Of a stretch of 64,000 nucleotides of DNA, positions 26,261 through 36,611 are shown piece by piece. The notes under the pieces are model-generated. The model searched no databases, was not told the DNA's origin, and saw only the letters and a list, made by a program, of their open reading frames with translations. Made by a program: the position numbers and the translations under genes. How positions within the stretch are numbered: the stretch's first letter is position 1; every line of letters starts with the position of its first letter. Source of the stretch: Tenacibaculum piscium (GTDB taxonomy: Bacteria; Bacteroidota; Bacteroidia; Flavobacteriales; Flavobacteriaceae); NCBI RefSeq assembly GCF_021390715.1, contig NZ_JAJGWT010000003.1:62001-126000 (forward strand), written 5' to 3'.

Positions 26261-27316
26261 TTAATTCAAACCATTTTTAAGGTTTATTAAAATTGCTTCT
26301 TTTAAGGAATCTTCTAAAAAAGAAATCGCTCTTTTACTTCGCATACCCGATTTACAATACACAATTACAGGTTTACTAGTATCAATTTCATTTAATCGGT
26401 CTGGTAATTCTACTAAACGAATATGCTGACCACCAATATGATGTTGTTCTCTTTCCCAATCTTCACGAACATCTAATAGATTATATTTTAATAAATCACC
26501 TTGTAATTCTTCTATTGTTATTTCGTTTTCAGCTTCAATAATTCCACAGAAAAAATCATAATTTTCCTCTAATTTTGTAACTGATGCTTCTGGATTTTTC
26601 TCAAAATCTAAAACCATTTGACGCATTGTTAATGTATCATACATTAATAGTTTATTTGCTAAAACATCACCTATTTCACAAATTATTTTAATCGTTTCAT
26701 TAGCTTGTAAACTACCTATAATCCCTGGTAAAACACCTAAAACCCCAATTTGTGAACAATTTGGTGATTCATCTGGTTTTGGTGGCGTAGGATATAAACA
26801 TCTGTACGTTCCGCTTCCTTTATAATTAAAAACACTTACTTGTCCTTCAAACTTAAAAATCGCTCCATATACCAATGTTTTTTTTGTAATTACCGAAGCA
26901 TCATTTGTTAAATAACGAGTTGAAAAATTATCACTTCCATCAACAATAACATCATATTCTTCAAATAATGAAATAGCATTTAATCGTGTTAATTTTTCTT
27001 TATACACGTTAAATTTTACAAACGGATTTAACTTTGATAATCGTTTTGCTGCAGTTTCGGCTTTTGAAACCCCAATATCATCAATTGTATATAAAATTTG
27101 ACGTTGTAAATTACTTTGATCTACCACATCATCATCAATAATACCAATTGTACCAACTCCTGCTGCTGTTAAATATTGTAATACAGGACAGCCTAATCCG
27201 CCAGCACCTATTACCAAAACTTTAGCATTTTTTAATTTTAACTGTCCTGCTGAACCTATTTTCTCTAAAATAAGATGACGGTTATATTGTTTTTTTTCTT
27301 CTTCTGTTAAGTTCAT
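26261..27316 (-). CDS. thiF: ThiF/MoeB-type adenylyltransferase fused to a rhodanese domain
   Basis: 351 residues. The N-terminal part, about 1-240, is an E1-like adenylyltransferase (VIGAGGLGCPVLQYLTAAGVG; DGSDNFSTRYL; GVLGVLPGIIGSLQA). Residues about 265-350 are a rhodanese domain with the active-site loop VYCKSGMRS. Within the thi operon it should adenylate the ThiS C-terminus and help transfer sulfur; it could also serve molybdopterin synthesis. Of the four zinc Cys usual in MoeB/ThiF only one of each pair remains (TYRCLYP and DFFCG). It is the last gene of the operon, 5 nt after thiH. Confidence 0.9.
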   Translation of the reverse strand: MNLTEEEKKQYNRHLILEKIGSAGQLKLKNAKVLVIGAGGLGCPVLQYLTAAGVGTIGIIDDDVVDQSNLQRQILYTIDDIGVSKAETAAKRLSKLNPFVKFNVYKEKLTRLNAISLFEEYDVIVDGSDNFSTRYLTNDASVITKKTLVYGAIFKFEGQVSVFNYKGSGTYRCLYPTPPKPDESPNCSQIGVLGVLPGIIGSLQANETIKIICEIGDVLANKLLMYDTLTMRQMVLDFEKNPEASVTKLEENYDFFCGIIEAENEITIEELQGDLLKYNLLDVREDWEREQHHIGGQHIRLVELPDRLNEIDTSKPVIVYCKSGMRSKRAISFLEDSLKEAILINLKNGLN

Positions 27317-27321
27317 TTTTT

Positions 27322-28437
27322 TTATTTTGATTCAAACTGTTCCCAGTCTTTCCAAACCACTTCTAAACCTTGTTCTTTTAACATTTTTACTACTTCTTCG
27401 GTACTTCTTTCATCAGAAATCTCAAATTGCTCTAACGATTGCGGTTCAACTGTATAACCACCTGGGTTTGTTTTTGATTCTGCACTGATAGAAGTCGTCC
27501 CTAAATTTACGATATTATTTCTAAAAACCTCACTTTCTCTTGTTGACATTGATAGCTCAATATCTTCGTCTAGCAAACGAAAAGCACAAATTAATTGCAC
27601 TAAATCACTATCTGTCATTTCAACTTTTGGTTCTAATCCTCCCGAATGCGGTCGTAACCTTGGAAACGAAATAGAATACTTTGTTTTCCAATATGTTTTT
27701 TGTAGATATTTTAAATGTAATGCTGTAAAAAAACTATCGGCACGCCAATCTTCTAATCCGAATAAAGCACCTAATCCTATTTTATGAATTCCTGCTTTTC
27801 CTAATCTATCAGGCGTATCTAAACGATAATCAAAATTAGATTTTTTTCCCTTCGGATGATGTTTCTTATACTCCTCTCTGTGATATGTTTCTTGATAAAC
27901 CAACACAGCATACAATCCTGCTTCAATTAACGATTCATATTCATCTTGATCCAAAGGTTGAATCTCGATAGTAATATTTGAAAATTGAGAACGAATTAAC
28001 TGAATCGCATTTTTAATATAATCAACTCCAACTGTTTTATTTGCTTCACCTGTAACTAATAAAATATGATCGTATCCTTTATCTTTTAAAAAAGCAACCT
28101 CTTTTAAAATTTCAGCGTCTAATAAAGTACGTCTAGGTATTTTATTGGTCATACTAAATCCGCAATACGTACAAATATTCTGACACTCATTACTCAAATA
28201 CATTGGCGCATACATTTGTATGGTATTACCAAAGCGTTTTTTAGTAAGCAAGCTACTTTTTTGAGCCATTTGCTCAATATACGGACGTGCAGCAGGAGAT
28301 ATTAACGCTTTAAAATCTTCTAAATCTAATTTTTCTTTTGATAAAGCATATTCTACGGCAACGGCTGTTTTATCGAAAATACTTTTTAAATTATCATCCC
28401 AATTATACGTATCAAAAAGTTCTTTAAAATTACTCAT
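27322..28437 (-). CDS. thiH: 2-iminoacetate synthase ThiH (radical SAM)
   Basis: 371 residues. It cleaves tyrosine to p-cresol and dehydroglycine (2-iminoacetate), the glycine-derived part of the thiazole ring. The [4Fe-4S] motif CxxxCxxC is seen in ECQNICTYCGFS near residue 88. Typical segments IGLGALFGLEDWRADSF and SFPRLRPHSGG follow, and the C-terminus has the conserved NPGGYT. It lies 3 nt after thiG, so the two are translationally close. This tyrosine route replaces ThiO. Confidence 0.97.
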   Translation of the reverse strand: MSNFKELFDTYNWDDNLKSIFDKTAVAVEYALSKEKLDLEDFKALISPAARPYIEQMAQKSSLLTKKRFGNTIQMYAPMYLSNECQNICTYCGFSMTNKIPRRTLLDAEILKEVAFLKDKGYDHILLVTGEANKTVGVDYIKNAIQLIRSQFSNITIEIQPLDQDEYESLIEAGLYAVLVYQETYHREEYKKHHPKGKKSNFDYRLDTPDRLGKAGIHKIGLGALFGLEDWRADSFFTALHLKYLQKTYWKTKYSISFPRLRPHSGGLEPKVEMTDSDLVQLICAFRLLDEDIELSMSTRESEVFRNNIVNLGTTSISAESKTNPGGYTVEPQSLEQFEISDERSTEEVVKMLKEQGLEVVWKDWEQFESK

Positions 28438-28440
28438 ATT

Positions 28441-29211
28441 TTAATTTAAAAAACTAGTTAACGGACTACTTGCAACTGCTTGTTTTTGAACAGGTGCTAG
28501 TTTTGCTTCATATGCCATTCTTCCAGCTTCAACAGCCATTTTGAATGCTTTTGCCATTGCCACAGGATTTTGAGATACAGCAATTGCCGTATTTACTAAA
28601 ACTGCATCAGCTCCTAATTCCATTGCATATGCTGCATGCGATGGTGCTCCAATACCAGCATCAACAATTACAGGAACGTTTGATTGTTCTATAATAATTT
28701 CTAAAAAATCTTGTGTTTTTAAGCCTTTATTACTTCCTATTGGTGCGCCTAATGGCATTACACATTGTGTTCCAACATCTTCTAAACGCTTACATAAAAC
28801 AGGATCGGCATGAATATAAGGCATCACTACAAAACCTTTTTTAACCAATTCTTCGGATGCTTTTAATGTTTCAATAGCATCGGGTAATAAATACCTAGGA
28901 TCGGGATGAATTTCTAATTTAACCCAATTTGTTTCTAATGCTTCTCTTGATAATTCTGCTGCAAAAACTGCTTCTTTTGCCGTTCGAACACCCGATGTAT
29001 TTGGTAATAAACTTATATGAGGATGTATTAAATGTGTTAAAATATCATCCTCTTTATCTTGAACGTCTACTCTTTTTAAAGCAACGGTTATCAATTCACT
29101 TTCAGAAACTAATAATGCTTCTTTCATTAATTTTGATGAACTAAATTTCCCTGTTCCTGTAAATAATCGAGATGTAAATTCTTTATCTGCTATTTTTAAT
29201 ATATCGTTCAT
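28441..29211 (-). CDS. thiG: Thiazole synthase
   Basis: 256 residues, a TIM barrel that condenses DXP, dehydroglycine and ThiS thiocarboxylate into thiazole phosphate. Family sequence: [14 protein letters not shown] at the N-terminus, [37 protein letters not shown] with the Lys that forms the imine, and [21 protein letters not shown] near the phosphate site. It sits between thiE and thiH, its usual partner. Confidence 0.97.
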   Translation of the reverse strand: MNDILKIADKEFTSRLFTGTGKFSSSKLMKEALLVSESELITVALKRVDVQDKEDDILTHLIHPHISLLPNTSGVRTAKEAVFAAELSREALETNWVKLEIHPDPRYLLPDAIETLKASEELVKKGFVVMPYIHADPVLCKRLEDVGTQCVMPLGAPIGSNKGLKTQDFLEIIIEQSNVPVIVDAGIGAPSHAAYAMELGADAVLVNTAIAVSQNPVAMAKAFKMAVEAGRMAYEAKLAPVQKQAVASSPLTSFLN

Positions 29212-29228
29212 TTTTTGTTTTTAAAAAA

Positions 29229-29876
29229 CTACTTGTCATCCATCTTGTACACTTGTTCTTGTGTGCTTGGTGAACTTAAAATTTTATGAAAAACAGGAAT
29301 ACTTGTAAAATCTTTGGTAATAGCTCCTGATGCAGCAACTCCATAAATACCTGTTTGTACAATTTCTGCAACATCATCTAAAGTAATGCCTCCAATAGCA
29401 ATTATTGGTGTTTCTGTTTGTAGCTCTTCTAGTAGTTTTTTATATCCTGATGTTCCTAAAACAGGGCTTAAATTCTTTTTAGTTTCCGTAAAACGAAAAG
29501 GACCTAAACCGATATAATCTACTTTTTTATCTAGTAAAAATTTACATTCTTCTAATGTGTTTGCAGTTCCTCCAATGGCATAAAATTTACCCAAATAAGC
29601 ACGTACTTTTAACGGACAATCATCTTTTTTACCTAAATGAACACCATCTGCATTTACTTCTTTGGCAACTTTGTAGTAATCGTTTATAATTAATCTTGTT
29701 TGATAATGAGCCGTTAATTCTCTGGCTTTCTTTGCGGTTTCTAAAATTGTTTTAGGATCAAAACCTTTTAATCGTAACTGTACCCATTCTGCTCCTGAAG
29801 CACAAGCTGTTTGAATATGATCTAAATGATCTTGTGCTGTTTTCCCTTGTGTTATGTACTGTAATTTACTTATCAT
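29229..29876 (-). CDS. thiE: Thiamine-phosphate synthase
   Basis: 215 residues. It couples HMP pyrophosphate and thiazole phosphate to thiamine phosphate. Features: ITQGKTAQDHLDHI, WVQLRLKG (QxRxK), LIINDYYKVAKEVNADGVHLG with the substrate-binding IND and DGVHLG, IGLGPFRFTETK and IAIGGITLDD. It is the better preserved of the two ThiE-like proteins of this operon and is presumed to be the catalytic one. It starts 3 nt after the thiD stop. Confidence 0.95.
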   Translation of the reverse strand: MISKLQYITQGKTAQDHLDHIQTACASGAEWVQLRLKGFDPKTILETAKKARELTAHYQTRLIINDYYKVAKEVNADGVHLGKKDDCPLKVRAYLGKFYAIGGTANTLEECKFLLDKKVDYIGLGPFRFTETKKNLSPVLGTSGYKKLLEELQTETPIIAIGGITLDDVAEIVQTGIYGVAASGAITKDFTSIPVFHKILSSPSTQEQVYKMDDK

Positions 29877-29879
29877 CTT

Positions 29880-30644
29880 TTAATAATTAGGTTTATAATT
29901 ATGCGTTCCTAGTAACGATTTGTTTGAATTCAAAAATTGTTCGGTATACCATTTCGTGTTTTTACAAGCATCTTCTAAAGAAACATTTAACGCTAAATTA
30001 GCCGCTAAAGCGGATGACAAAACACAACCGCTTCCGTGTTTTTCAGAAACAGCAGTTGTTATAGGCGGAATATTTAGTTTTACTATTTTGCTATAATAAA
30101 CTTCATCCCAACCTTTTTTATCTGCTCTATGTCCTCCTTTTAAATAGATATTTGTTTTTTCTAAAATAAAATCAATAGTTTCCTCAATATTTTTAACAGG
30201 AAACAAGGCTTTTATCTCATCATAATTTGGTGTTACAAAATAACAATTTTGCAATACTTTTTCAAATACCTTTAAATTTTGTGTACTATGAAAATCGAAT
30301 CCTGCACTTGCTCTCAAAACAGGATCTAAAATAATTTTTATGTTCGGATTTTCACTTTTTAAAGCTAAAACAACAGTTAATAAAACTTCCCAAGATTGGA
30401 TAATTCCTATTTTTACAACAGTAATTTCAAAACGTTCAAATAATGTTTCAATTTGATTCAGTATTATTTGTTCTTCAATCCAAATACAATTTTTAAAAGC
30501 GATATCATTTTGAACGGTCACAGCGGTACATACCGACAATCCATGTAAACCATGTGCTTCAAAGGTTTTAATATCTGAAGTAATGCCCGCACCACTTGAC
30601 GGGTCAAGTCCTGCAATGGTGAGTATGTAATTTTGTGTTTTCAA
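29880..30644 (-). CDS. thiD: Hydroxymethylpyrimidine(-phosphate) kinase
   Basis: 254 residues. It phosphorylates HMP and HMP phosphate to give HMP pyrophosphate. Ribokinase-fold features: TIAGLDPSSGAGITSDIKTF at the N-terminus, TAVTVQND, LDPVLRASAG, YLKGGHR and GSGCVLSSALAANLA with the catalytic Asp replaced by Cys-containing GSGC as usual in ThiD. The start is TTG at 30644: a TGA stop lies two codons upstream and the family N-terminus matches. Confidence 0.95.
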   Translation of the reverse strand: MKTQNYILTIAGLDPSSGAGITSDIKTFEAHGLHGLSVCTAVTVQNDIAFKNCIWIEEQIILNQIETLFERFEITVVKIGIIQSWEVLLTVVLALKSENPNIKIILDPVLRASAGFDFHSTQNLKVFEKVLQNCYFVTPNYDEIKALFPVKNIEETIDFILEKTNIYLKGGHRADKKGWDEVYYSKIVKLNIPPITTAVSEKHGSGCVLSSALAANLALNVSLEDACKNTKWYTEQFLNSNKSLLGTHNYKPNY

Positions 30645-30655
30645 ATTTCAACGCT

Positions 30656-31252
30656 TTATTGTAATGAATCAAACTCTTTTTGGATGTTTTTAAAACTTTC
30701 TACAGGATTTTCAGAATTCCAAACACCACCTAAAACACCAATTCCTTGAAAACCTAATTCAATGGTTGGCGCTATGGTTTTAGTTGTAATTCCGCCCATA
30801 CCTACAATTGTTTTATCAATATTATTGACATCAAAATTTCTTCCTTCGTATCCTTTTTTTGAGATAGATGAAAAAACAGGACTTAATAAATGGTAATCAA
30901 ATTCGATATCACAAGCTGATAATTCTTCAGGCTCATGAAAAGAACTACTCATTGTTTTACCTAACATTTGTAACCCTATAAAATAACGACTGCCATTTTC
31001 TAACGCATCACGCCTTTTTTGTTCTTGAAAATGAATTCCTTTTAAAGGATATTCATTAACTAATTTATGAAAATAATGTATTACTATTCGATTATGGTAT
31101 TTTTCTGATACCTCATTTAAATAGGAAACATGCGCTTCGTAATTTTTAAATGGTTTTCTTAAATGATAATACTCCAAACCAGCTTCAAATAATTGATGTA
31201 ATATTTGTACTTCATTTTTTACATCTTTTTCTGGGGATATAAGGACTATCAT
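30656..31252 (-). CDS. Second ThiE/TenI-like protein
   Basis: 198 residues, TIM-barrel fold related to ThiE and TenI. The N-terminal VLISPEKDVKNEV, YYHLRKPF (instead of QLRxK), GIHFQEQKR in place of DGVHLG, and VGMGGITTKTI are recognisable. The loss of the INDxxx.A and DGVHLG forms suggests a role like TenI, the thiazole tautomerase, rather than thiamine-phosphate synthase. This is inference. It is the first gene after the repeat-rich gap behind thiC and lies 11 nt before thiD. Confidence 0.85.
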   Translation of the reverse strand: MIVLISPEKDVKNEVQILHQLFEAGLEYYHLRKPFKNYEAHVSYLNEVSEKYHNRIVIHYFHKLVNEYPLKGIHFQEQKRRDALENGSRYFIGLQMLGKTMSSSFHEPEELSACDIEFDYHLLSPVFSSISKKGYEGRNFDVNNIDKTIVGMGGITTKTIAPTIELGFQGIGVLGGVWNSENPVESFKNIQKEFDSLQ

Positions 31253-31344
31253 ATTCGTTTGATTTTATGGATACTTATTTCGGTAAAAATAAAGTAATTT
31301 ATTCTTGGAACGGCAAATTACTTACACGCTACTTTTTAATAATA

Positions 31345-31365
31345 ACGGGGGACGTTACGGGGGAC
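31345..31365 (+). repeat. Tandem 9-bp direct repeat ACGGGGGAC
   Basis: Two copies of ACGGGGGAC separated by GTT. The G-rich composition is striking in this A/T-rich genome. Function unknown; it lies beside a structured repeat element and may belong to the same insertion. Confidence 0.6.
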
Positions 31366-31375
31366 TTTTTTTTGG

Positions 31376-31444
31376 GTTAGGGATTGCAGTGGCATCCTTT
31401 TTTATTTTTTTTCAAAATAAAAAAGATATAACGGAAAGCCCGAC
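31376..31444 (+). ncRNA. Structured repeat element, copy 2 (Flavo-1-like), inside the thiamine operon
   Basis: Same architecture as 18586-18670: an outer stem (GTTAGGG / CCCGAC), conserved GATTGCAG and GGAAAG, and an inner A/T hairpin (ATCCTTTTTTATTTT / AAAATAAAAAAGAT). The outer GGG/CCC replaces CCC/GGG of copy 1, a compensatory change. It is antisense to the thi genes. A second hairpin, CTACGCCTT/AAGGCGTAG, follows at 31444-31466, and 31470-31525 is almost purely pyrimidine on the plus strand. The 274-nt gap holds no gene. Confidence 0.6.
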
Positions 31445-31526
31445 TACGCCTTTTTTCAAGGCGTAGGAACCTCCATCTTCTGCTTCTTCTTTTTCTTTTT
31501 TTCTTCCTCTTCTTCTTACTTTTATT

Positions 31527-33425
<1,899 letters not shown>

Positions 33426-33438
33426 TTAACCTGAGTTT

Positions 33439-33642
33439 TTATCCTCCTTGGGTCGATTTTATAATTAAAATATCATCATTATGTTGAAGTAACTTTAAAG
33501 ACCAATCAGTTTTTTTAACCACACTACTATTTATAGCAATAGCAATTCCATTCGTTGGAATATTTAAGTATTCAACGAACTCTTGTAGCGTTAGGTTTTC
33601 TAAAATTTGATGGTCTTTTTGGTTTACTTTTATAGTAATCAT
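33439..33642 (-). CDS. thiS: Sulfur carrier protein ThiS
   Basis: 67 residues, ubiquitin-like fold, ending in the diagnostic Gly-Gly (KSTQGG). The C-terminus is adenylated by ThiF and converted to a thiocarboxylate that donates sulfur to the thiazole. It is the first gene of the thiamine operon, about 58 nt after the TPP aptamer, with thiC 52 nt downstream. Confidence 0.93.
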   Translation of the reverse strand: MITIKVNQKDHQILENLTLQEFVEYLNIPTNGIAIAINSSVVKKTDWSLKLLQHNDDILIIKSTQGG

Positions 33643-33699
33643 ATTTATAAAATATTACTGTAAACCAAAATGGTAGTATTTCGATGTATTATCGAACAT

Positions 33700-33780
33700 A
33701 ACTTTTTCCTACGTTGGTCTTAACCAAATCAGGTTCTAAGGATGTTTCTCAAACTAATTTAATAGCTACTCCTAAAGTTT
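33700..33780 (-). promoter_or_regulatory. TPP riboswitch (THI element)
   Basis: Read on the minus strand the leader holds the THI-box core: GTTTGAGAAACATCCTTAGA, AACCTGATTTGGTTAA and GACCAACGTAGGAAAAAGT. The closing stem is ACTTTAGGAG...AGGAAAAAGT. The order and the invariant CUGAUxxGGUUAAxACCxxCGUAGG match the thiamine pyrophosphate aptamer. It precedes thiS and should repress the whole operon when TPP is plentiful. No terminator hairpin with a U run was seen between it and thiS, so control may be at translation initiation. Confidence 0.93.
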
Positions 33781-33786
33781 ACAAGG

Positions 33787-33794
33787 CAAATGTA
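33787..33794 (-). promoter_or_regulatory. -7 box of the thiamine operon
   Basis: On the minus strand TACATTTG matches TAnnTTTG and lies about 10 nt before the TPP aptamer, where the transcript should start. The -33 element is not clear. Confidence 0.55.
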
Positions 33795-33840
33795 TTGTTA
33801 TTATTTTTGATAAAAAAACTATTCTAGATTATAATTTCAT

Positions 33841-33920
33841 CAAATTTGGGCAGACACATAGGTCTGCCCCTACATCGATAAATTTCGTAGGGGAGAACCT
33901 ATGTGTTCGCCCATCAAATT
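33841..33920. repeat. Palindromic intergenic repeat of the GGGCAGACACATAGG type
   Basis: Arms of 27 nt at 33847-33873 and 33887-33913 are imperfect inverted repeats (TGGGCAGACACATAGGTCTG versus TGGGCGAACACATAGGTTCT on the other strand), around a 13-nt loop. Much more G/C-rich than its surroundings. Similar sequences are dispersed in many bacterial phyla (memory). Non-coding; it sits just upstream of the thi promoter in the 380-nt gap before arginase. Confidence 0.7.
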
Positions 33921-33943
33921 ATTTAATATAATTTTAAAAAACA

Positions 33944-33978
33944 AAAAGCATCAAACAATAAAGTTTGATGCTTTTTTT
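33944..33978. terminator. Intrinsic terminator after arginase
   Basis: AAAAGCATCAAAC and GTTTGATGCTTTT pair around AATAAA, with A and T tracts on both sides. On the minus strand it ends the arginase transcript. Confidence 0.85.
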
Positions 33979-34022
33979 AAATAATTTCAAAAAATTAAAT
34001 AACTAATTTTTCTATAAATTTT

Positions 34023-34976
34023 CTATAATTTCTCGATGGTTTTTGCTACTTGTTGAAGTACATCAAAAGCAGTTTCAGCCATTTTATTTCCTTTTAAATC
34101 TAATAAAGGATTTACCTCAACAAATTCAACACAAGCTACTTTTTTACTGGCTAATAATCCGTTGATAATTTGAACAATTTCTTTGTCATCAAACCCTTTT
34201 GCAACAGGAGTTCCTGTTCCGTAAGAAATCATATCGCAATCCATTGCATCAACATCAAAAGAAATATAAAGGATATCACAATCTGATAATTTCTCTAAAG
34301 CTTCGTTTACACAAACTTCTAAACCTCTATAACGAACCTCGGCAACCATATAATTTTTGATGCCATATTTTTCCATTTGTTTTTCTTCAGGTTCTTCGGT
34401 ATCTCGAACGCCAAAAAACACGATATCTTCAGGCAAAGCTTTCTGTCCTGGTGTTCCGATATTTTTCATTCTATCCCATAAATCGGCAGTTTCTCTATCT
34501 ACTTCATTTATTTGACAGTCTAAATTATCATCAGAAATTACAGCACCTAAAGGCATTCCGTGAATATTTCCTGATGGAGAAGTGTATGGTGTATGTAAAT
34601 CACCGTGTGCATCAATCCAAATAACACCCACTCTTTTTGTTGGATTTGCCGCTTTAACACCACTAATAGTTCCTAATGCTGATGAGTGATCTCCTGATAA
34701 AACGATTGGAAAATGACCTTCTTGTAAATTTACTTTTACATGATTACTAACTCTTTTACATTGATTGAAAACACTGTTTATTTGTTTTCCGAAGGAATTA
34801 TTTTTTTTATTATAAACAGATTCATTTTCGGTAATTACATCTTCAAAATCGTATTTATTAAAGAAATCATTATCTTGATTAATTGCTGCAATTTCGATGG
34901 CATCAATTCCCATATCGGCACCACGTGTTCCTGCTCCAATATCTGATCTATTTTTTATAATTTTTATGGTATTCAT
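34023..34976 (-). CDS. Arginase (ureohydrolase family)
   Basis: 317 residues. It hydrolyses arginine to ornithine and urea, using two Mn. Metal motifs: SGDHSSALG, WIDAHGDLHTP, SFDVDAMD and the late VEFVEVNP. The first reads SGDHS instead of GGDHS, a minor change also found in relatives. Arginase is preferred over agmatinase or formimidoylglutamase because of the extended PSGNIHGMPLGAV segment, typical of arginases. The 5' region has a 15-nt-period direct repeat TGTTCTTGTA (34985-34994, 35000-35009). Probably a single gene. Confidence 0.88.
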   Translation of the reverse strand: MNTIKIIKNRSDIGAGTRGADMGIDAIEIAAINQDNDFFNKYDFEDVITENESVYNKKNNSFGKQINSVFNQCKRVSNHVKVNLQEGHFPIVLSGDHSSALGTISGVKAANPTKRVGVIWIDAHGDLHTPYTSPSGNIHGMPLGAVISDDNLDCQINEVDRETADLWDRMKNIGTPGQKALPEDIVFFGVRDTEEPEEKQMEKYGIKNYMVAEVRYRGLEVCVNEALEKLSDCDILYISFDVDAMDCDMISYGTGTPVAKGFDDKEIVQIINGLLASKKVACVEFVEVNPLLDLKGNKMAETAFDVLQQVAKTIEKL

Positions 34977-35048
34977 TTTCTTTGTGTTCTTGTATTTAAT
35001 GTTCTTGTACTTTTTATTTTTGATAGTTTAAAGAGTACTATTTCACCT

Positions 35049-35101
35049 AAAAAAGTGTCATTAATACATCATTTTTAATGATGTTTTTTAATGACACTTT
35101 T
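35049..35101 (-). terminator. Intrinsic terminator after citrate synthase
   Basis: AAAAGTGTCATTAA and TTAATGACACTTTT pair, with an inner hairpin CATCATT/AATGATG. A T run follows on the minus strand. Confidence 0.88.
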
Positions 35102-35118
35102 AATATTATTTTTTCAGA

Positions 35119-36405
35119 TTATCTTTCGCTTACTTCTTTGAAAGGTCTAAGATTTTCTCCAATATATACTTGACGCGGACGTCCGATTGGTTCTTTTCCT
35201 AAACGCATTTCTTTCCATTGAGCAATCCAACCTGGTAAACGACCTAAGGCAAACATTACGGTAAACATTTCAACAGGCACGCCCATTGCGCGATAAATTA
35301 TTCCTGAATAAAAATCTACGTTTGGATATAATTTTCTATCAACAAAATACGGGTCGCTTAATGCTTCTTTAGCCAATCCTTTTGCGATATCTAAGATAGG
35401 ATCTTCAATTCCTAAATCATTTAAAACTTCTTCTGCGGCAACTTTAATAATTTTTGCTCTTGGATCGAAGTTTTTATAAACACGGTGTCCGAATCCCATT
35501 AAACGGAACGGATCGTTTTTATCTTTGGCTTTTGCCATATATTTTTTAGTATCTCCACCATCGGCTTTAATAGCTTCTAGCATTTCTAATACTGCTTGAT
35601 TTGCTCCACCGTGTAAAGGGCCCCAAAGTGCAGAAATTCCTGCTGAAAGTGATGCAAATAAACCTGCATGCGAAGAACCTACAATTCTTACCGTAGAGGT
35701 CGAACAGTTTTGTTCATGGTCAGCATGTAAGATTAATAATTTATTTAATGCACTAACAACCACATCATTACGTACATAATCTTTATTAGGTTGTTTAAAC
35801 ATCATTTTATAGGTATTCTCTACATATCCTAAACTACAATCTCCATAATCTAACGGAAGTCCTTGTTTTTTACGCATTGTCCAGGCAACTAATACTGGAA
35901 ACTTCCCTAAAATTTTAACAATTGCATTGTACATTTCTTCTTCAGAATCTACATTTACCGAAGAAGGATTAAAGGCAGTTAATGCAGATGTTAATGATGA
36001 AATAACACCCATTGGATGCGCTGTTTTAGGAAACGCATCAACAATTTTTCTGATATCTTCATCCACAATTGATTGCGAACAAATATCTTGTTTAAATTTT
36101 TCTAATTCGACAGCTGTTGGTAATTCTCCAAAAATTAATAAGAAAGCGACTTCTAGGAAATCTGCTTTTTCGGCTAATTCTTCTATTGAATACCCTCTGT
36201 ATCTTAAAACACCTTCTTCACCATTTAAAAATGTAATAGCACTTTTACAAGAGCCTGTATTTTTATACCCTGGATCGATTGTAATAATACCTTCAGAAGC
36301 TGCTCTTAATGTTTTAATATCAATGGCAGTTTCATTTTCTGTTCCTTTAACTAACGGAAATTCATACGTATTATCACCAATTTGTAGTTTTGCTATATCT
36401 GCCAT
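35119..36405 (-). CDS. gltA: Citrate synthase
   Basis: 428 residues, the hexameric type II form. It condenses acetyl-CoA and oxaloacetate at the entry of the TCA cycle. Motifs: YRGYSIEELAE, ILHADHEQNCSTSTVRIVGS, GPLHGGANQAVLEML with the catalytic His, MGFGHRVYKNFDPRA with the second His and Arg, and VDFYSGIIYRAMG with the catalytic Asp. N-terminal segment of about 50 residues as in other Gram-negative enzymes. Single gene flanked by terminators. Confidence 0.97.
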   Translation of the reverse strand: MADIAKLQIGDNTYEFPLVKGTENETAIDIKTLRAASEGIITIDPGYKNTGSCKSAITFLNGEEGVLRYRGYSIEELAEKADFLEVAFLLIFGELPTAVELEKFKQDICSQSIVDEDIRKIVDAFPKTAHPMGVISSLTSALTAFNPSSVNVDSEEEMYNAIVKILGKFPVLVAWTMRKKQGLPLDYGDCSLGYVENTYKMMFKQPNKDYVRNDVVVSALNKLLILHADHEQNCSTSTVRIVGSSHAGLFASLSAGISALWGPLHGGANQAVLEMLEAIKADGGDTKKYMAKAKDKNDPFRLMGFGHRVYKNFDPRAKIIKVAAEEVLNDLGIEDPILDIAKGLAKEALSDPYFVDRKLYPNVDFYSGIIYRAMGVPVEMFTVMFALGRLPGWIAQWKEMRLGKEPIGRPRQVYIGENLRPFKEVSER

Positions 36406-36611
36406 TTTTATCTTTTTTTTTTAAAGTTGAAGTGAGTTGCGAATATACCATTTTTAAAGTATTTTTAAAATAGGTATTTATAGATTTTTCGTATTTCTAT
36501 ATTATTTTTTTTTATGATTATTTTCGATTATTTACAATTATAATAACCTTTAGTATCATTATATTTTGATGATTATTTGTATAATTTCAGATAAATTTAT
36601 AATTTTAAATC

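Noticed and set aside
31444..31466. CTACGCCTT/AAGGCGTAG hairpin as a terminator of thiC
   Set aside because: No T run follows on the minus strand.
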